The position numbers were made by a program, and so were the translations under genes. The notes below the pieces were generated by a model. That model saw only the letters and a program-made list of their open reading frames with translations, was not told the origin of the DNA and did not search any database. From Rudanella sp. (GTDB lineage Bacteria; Bacteroidota; Bacteroidia; Cytophagales; Spirosomataceae), in assembly GCA_026785985.1 (NCBI GenBank), contig JAJAYX010000509.1:1-6204 (forward strand): 6,204 nucleotides of DNA. The letters are read 5' to 3'. Positions within the stretch are counted from its first letter, which is position 1, and each line of letters begins with the position of its first letter. This document shows, one piece after another, positions 6,198 through 6,204 of this stretch.

Positions 6198-6204
6198 CAA
6201 AAAA

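Overview
The window reads as ordinary chromosomal DNA from a Bacteroidota bacterium, most likely of the order Cytophagales (Spirosoma-like). This placement is inferred from several traits. The TonB-dependent receptor carries an N-terminal carboxypeptidase-regulatory-like domain. There is a DUF2490 outer-membrane protein, Shine-Dalgarno motifs are absent before the genes, and there are promoter-like words of the Bacteroidota TTG / TAnnTTTG type. No RNA gene, insertion sequence, CRISPR array, phage gene or origin was seen.

Layout. (1) From the left edge to about 2247, on the minus strand, lies a TonB-dependent outer-membrane receptor. It is open through the window edge, so its last barrel strands lie outside. 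(2) About 2248-2455 is an AT-rich divergent intergenic region. It holds a striking 26-bp dyad (2287-2312) and a second set of short inverted words. (3) 2456-3190, plus strand, is a DUF2490 outer-membrane beta-barrel protein. It converges on the next gene with only 8 bp between the stop codons. (4) 3199-5232, minus strand, is a run of three closely spaced genes. In transcription order they are an OsmC-family protein, a 2'-5' RNA ligase-like 2H phosphoesterase and a membrane-anchored alpha/beta hydrolase. The gaps are 42 bp and 66 bp, which suggests one operon. (5) 5233-5350 is a second divergent promoter region with candidate promoter elements in both directions. (6) 5351-6130, plus strand, is a secreted, probably outer-membrane beta-barrel protein of unknown function. 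It is followed by a strong intrinsic terminator (6156-6197).

How the genes may work together: four of the six products are exported or membrane-bound (receptor, DUF2490 barrel, anchored hydrolase, unknown barrel). The OsmC protein would handle organic hydroperoxides in the cytoplasm. The LigT-like protein would act on cyclic phosphate or RNA ends. No single pathway links them. Nothing here clearly qualifies as a new defence or mobile system. The best leads are the 26-bp dyad upstream of the receptor, an 11-bp perfect inverted repeat inside the receptor gene, and the loss of the Thr/Ser in the first HxT/S motif of the 2H phosphoesterase.
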